Shown one piece after another: positions 4,397 to 5,100 of a stretch of 5,100 nucleotides of DNA. The DNA is from SAR324 cluster bacterium (GTDB taxonomy: Bacteria > SAR324 > JACQKK01). Below the pieces are notes generated by a model, which saw only the letters and a list, made by a program, of their open reading frames with translations, had not been told where the DNA came from and made no database searches. The stretch is from assembly GCA_022572825.1 (NCBI GenBank), contig JACZVE010000266.1:1-5100 (forward strand), written 5' to 3'. Every line of letters begins with the position of its first letter. Position 1 is the stretch's first letter. The position numbers and the translations under genes were made by a program.

Positions 4397-5100
4397 CTAA
4401 TCCTTCAATTCGATGACCGTGCCGTTGGGGCCGTTCGAGATGGTGTCAGTTCCGTTAAAGCTGCCGTGCTCCACGTCAACTTCAGCTCCCACAACGAGCT
4501 GATTGAAGAAGTCGGCTTGGAGAACGATGGACCCGTTGCCATCGATGAGGGTTGCGCCCGTGGTGTCGACGTTGACTCCGAGTATCTGGAACACGGGCGA
4601 TCCGGGGATACTGGAAACAGGGCCCCTGAGGCGGACATCATCGGAATCCGGTTCTCCCTTATCGCGGATACGGGTCGCAAGCACCTCCCCACTGGCGTCG
4701 ACAAGACCTCTCACTTTAATCTGAGCCTCTGTCTGGAGACCGGGGGCAACAACGATGCCGTCTTCATCTTCGGTCGCCGCTGTAACGTTGACCATGATCC
4801 CCATGATTTTCAGGGATTCATCGACCTTAATGTCGCTTGGAGCGACCGGCGCTATTATGCGAACCCGTGTTTCCTCGAAATCCAGGGCAGCCTCCAGCAC
4901 TGCCAGGAACTCGCTGGCCTCGGGGGAGGGGGAGGTGAGCACGAATTTGCCGGTCGATTCATCGCGGGTTAACACCGAGTCCAACAGCTCAGGGGTGAAG
5001 ATATTCTCCAGCCGAAACGCCAAGACCAGGTCGTTGTCGTTTCCGGTGATTACGATCCCGTCGGGATTCTCCACCCCGATGTCGTCCGCTGCGGTTATCT
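4397..5100 (-). CDS. DUF5666-like protein, C-terminal part (5' end outside window)
   Basis: The frame is open to the right edge (base 5098) and ends at TAG 4397-4399, giving 233 visible residues. The GTG at 5074 is probably an internal valine. The sequence is acidic, has no cysteine, and is built of beta strands. At least two repeat-like units fit the DUF5666 pattern (a strand, then V-x-G-V-x-V-(N/D)-x-T-(A/G)-A-T, later L-x-x-G-A-x-V-x-V). One is IMGIMVNVTAATEDEDG through AQIKVRGLVDASGEVLATRIR. The other is FQILGVNVDTTGATLIDGNG through LVVGAEVDVEHGSFNG. Such proteins are usually exported small beta-barrel or lipoprotein-like proteins of unknown function, but the N-terminus that would show a signal peptide is missing. 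It ends directly against the group II intron-like segment. It could have a DUF4382-type N-terminal domain, which cannot be checked here. Confidence 0.65.
   Translation of the reverse strand, partial: ITAADDIGVENPDGIVITGNDNDLVLAFRLENIFTPELLDSVLTRDESTGKFVLTSPSPEASEFLAVLEAALDFEETRVRIIAPVAPSDIKVDESLKIMGIMVNVTAATEDEDGIVVAPGLQTEAQIKVRGLVDASGEVLATRIRDKGEPDSDDVRLRGPVSSIPGSPVFQILGVNVDTTGATLIDGNGSIVLQADFFNQLVVGAEVDVEHGSFNGTDTISNGPNGTVIELKD

Noticed and set aside
4466..4972. Plus-strand open frame (168 codons) opposite the DUF5666-like gene
   Set aside because: It is antisense to a frame that continues off the edge with repeat-like beta units. The plus-strand translation shows no recognisable family.

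Overview
The window looks like a piece of a GC-rich bacterial chromosome, most likely from a proteobacterium (Pseudomonadota). This rests on high GC with matching codon use, strong Shine-Dalgarno sites, a sigma70-type promoter, and a gene set (glutathione S-transferase, DsbA-like isomerase, flavin monooxygenase) common in that phylum. The assignment is inference; no rRNA, tRNA or other phylogenetic marker is present.

Layout: (1) Positions 1-833, + strand: the C-terminal end of a cold-shock-domain protein, then, 19 bp later, a complete 2-hydroxychromene-2-carboxylate isomerase-like protein. (2) Positions 881-3792, - strand, convergent with the first block: read in the direction of transcription, a glutathione S-transferase (3792 to 3157), a class I SAM methyltransferase (2898 to 2080) and a luciferase-like flavin-dependent oxidoreductase (1975 to 881). 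The gaps are 258 and 104 bp, so co-transcription is possible but not proven. (3) Positions 3793-4396: about 600 bp with no credible protein gene. Its left part is a dense control region for the glutathione S-transferase: a TTGACA/TTTAAC promoter with 17-bp spacing, whose -10 box overlaps a perfect 16-bp palindrome flanked by 9-bp direct repeats. Its middle has a GC-rich terminator-like hairpin. Its right part (about 4118-4396) is packed with nested stems and resembles domain I of a group II intron, without a reverse transcriptase or 3' end. (4) Positions 4397-5100, - strand: the C-terminal part of an acidic DUF5666-like beta-rich protein that runs off the right edge.

The - strand trio (glutathione conjugation, methyl transfer, flavin oxidation) and the isomerase facing it fit a small-molecule detoxification or catabolism role, but no substrate can be read from the sequence. 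I see no CRISPR array, toxin-antitoxin pair, phage gene or intact transposon. The most notable non-coding signals are the operator-like palindrome on the glutathione S-transferase promoter, the group II intron-like relic, and a leader hairpin that would occlude the methyltransferase ribosome binding site.
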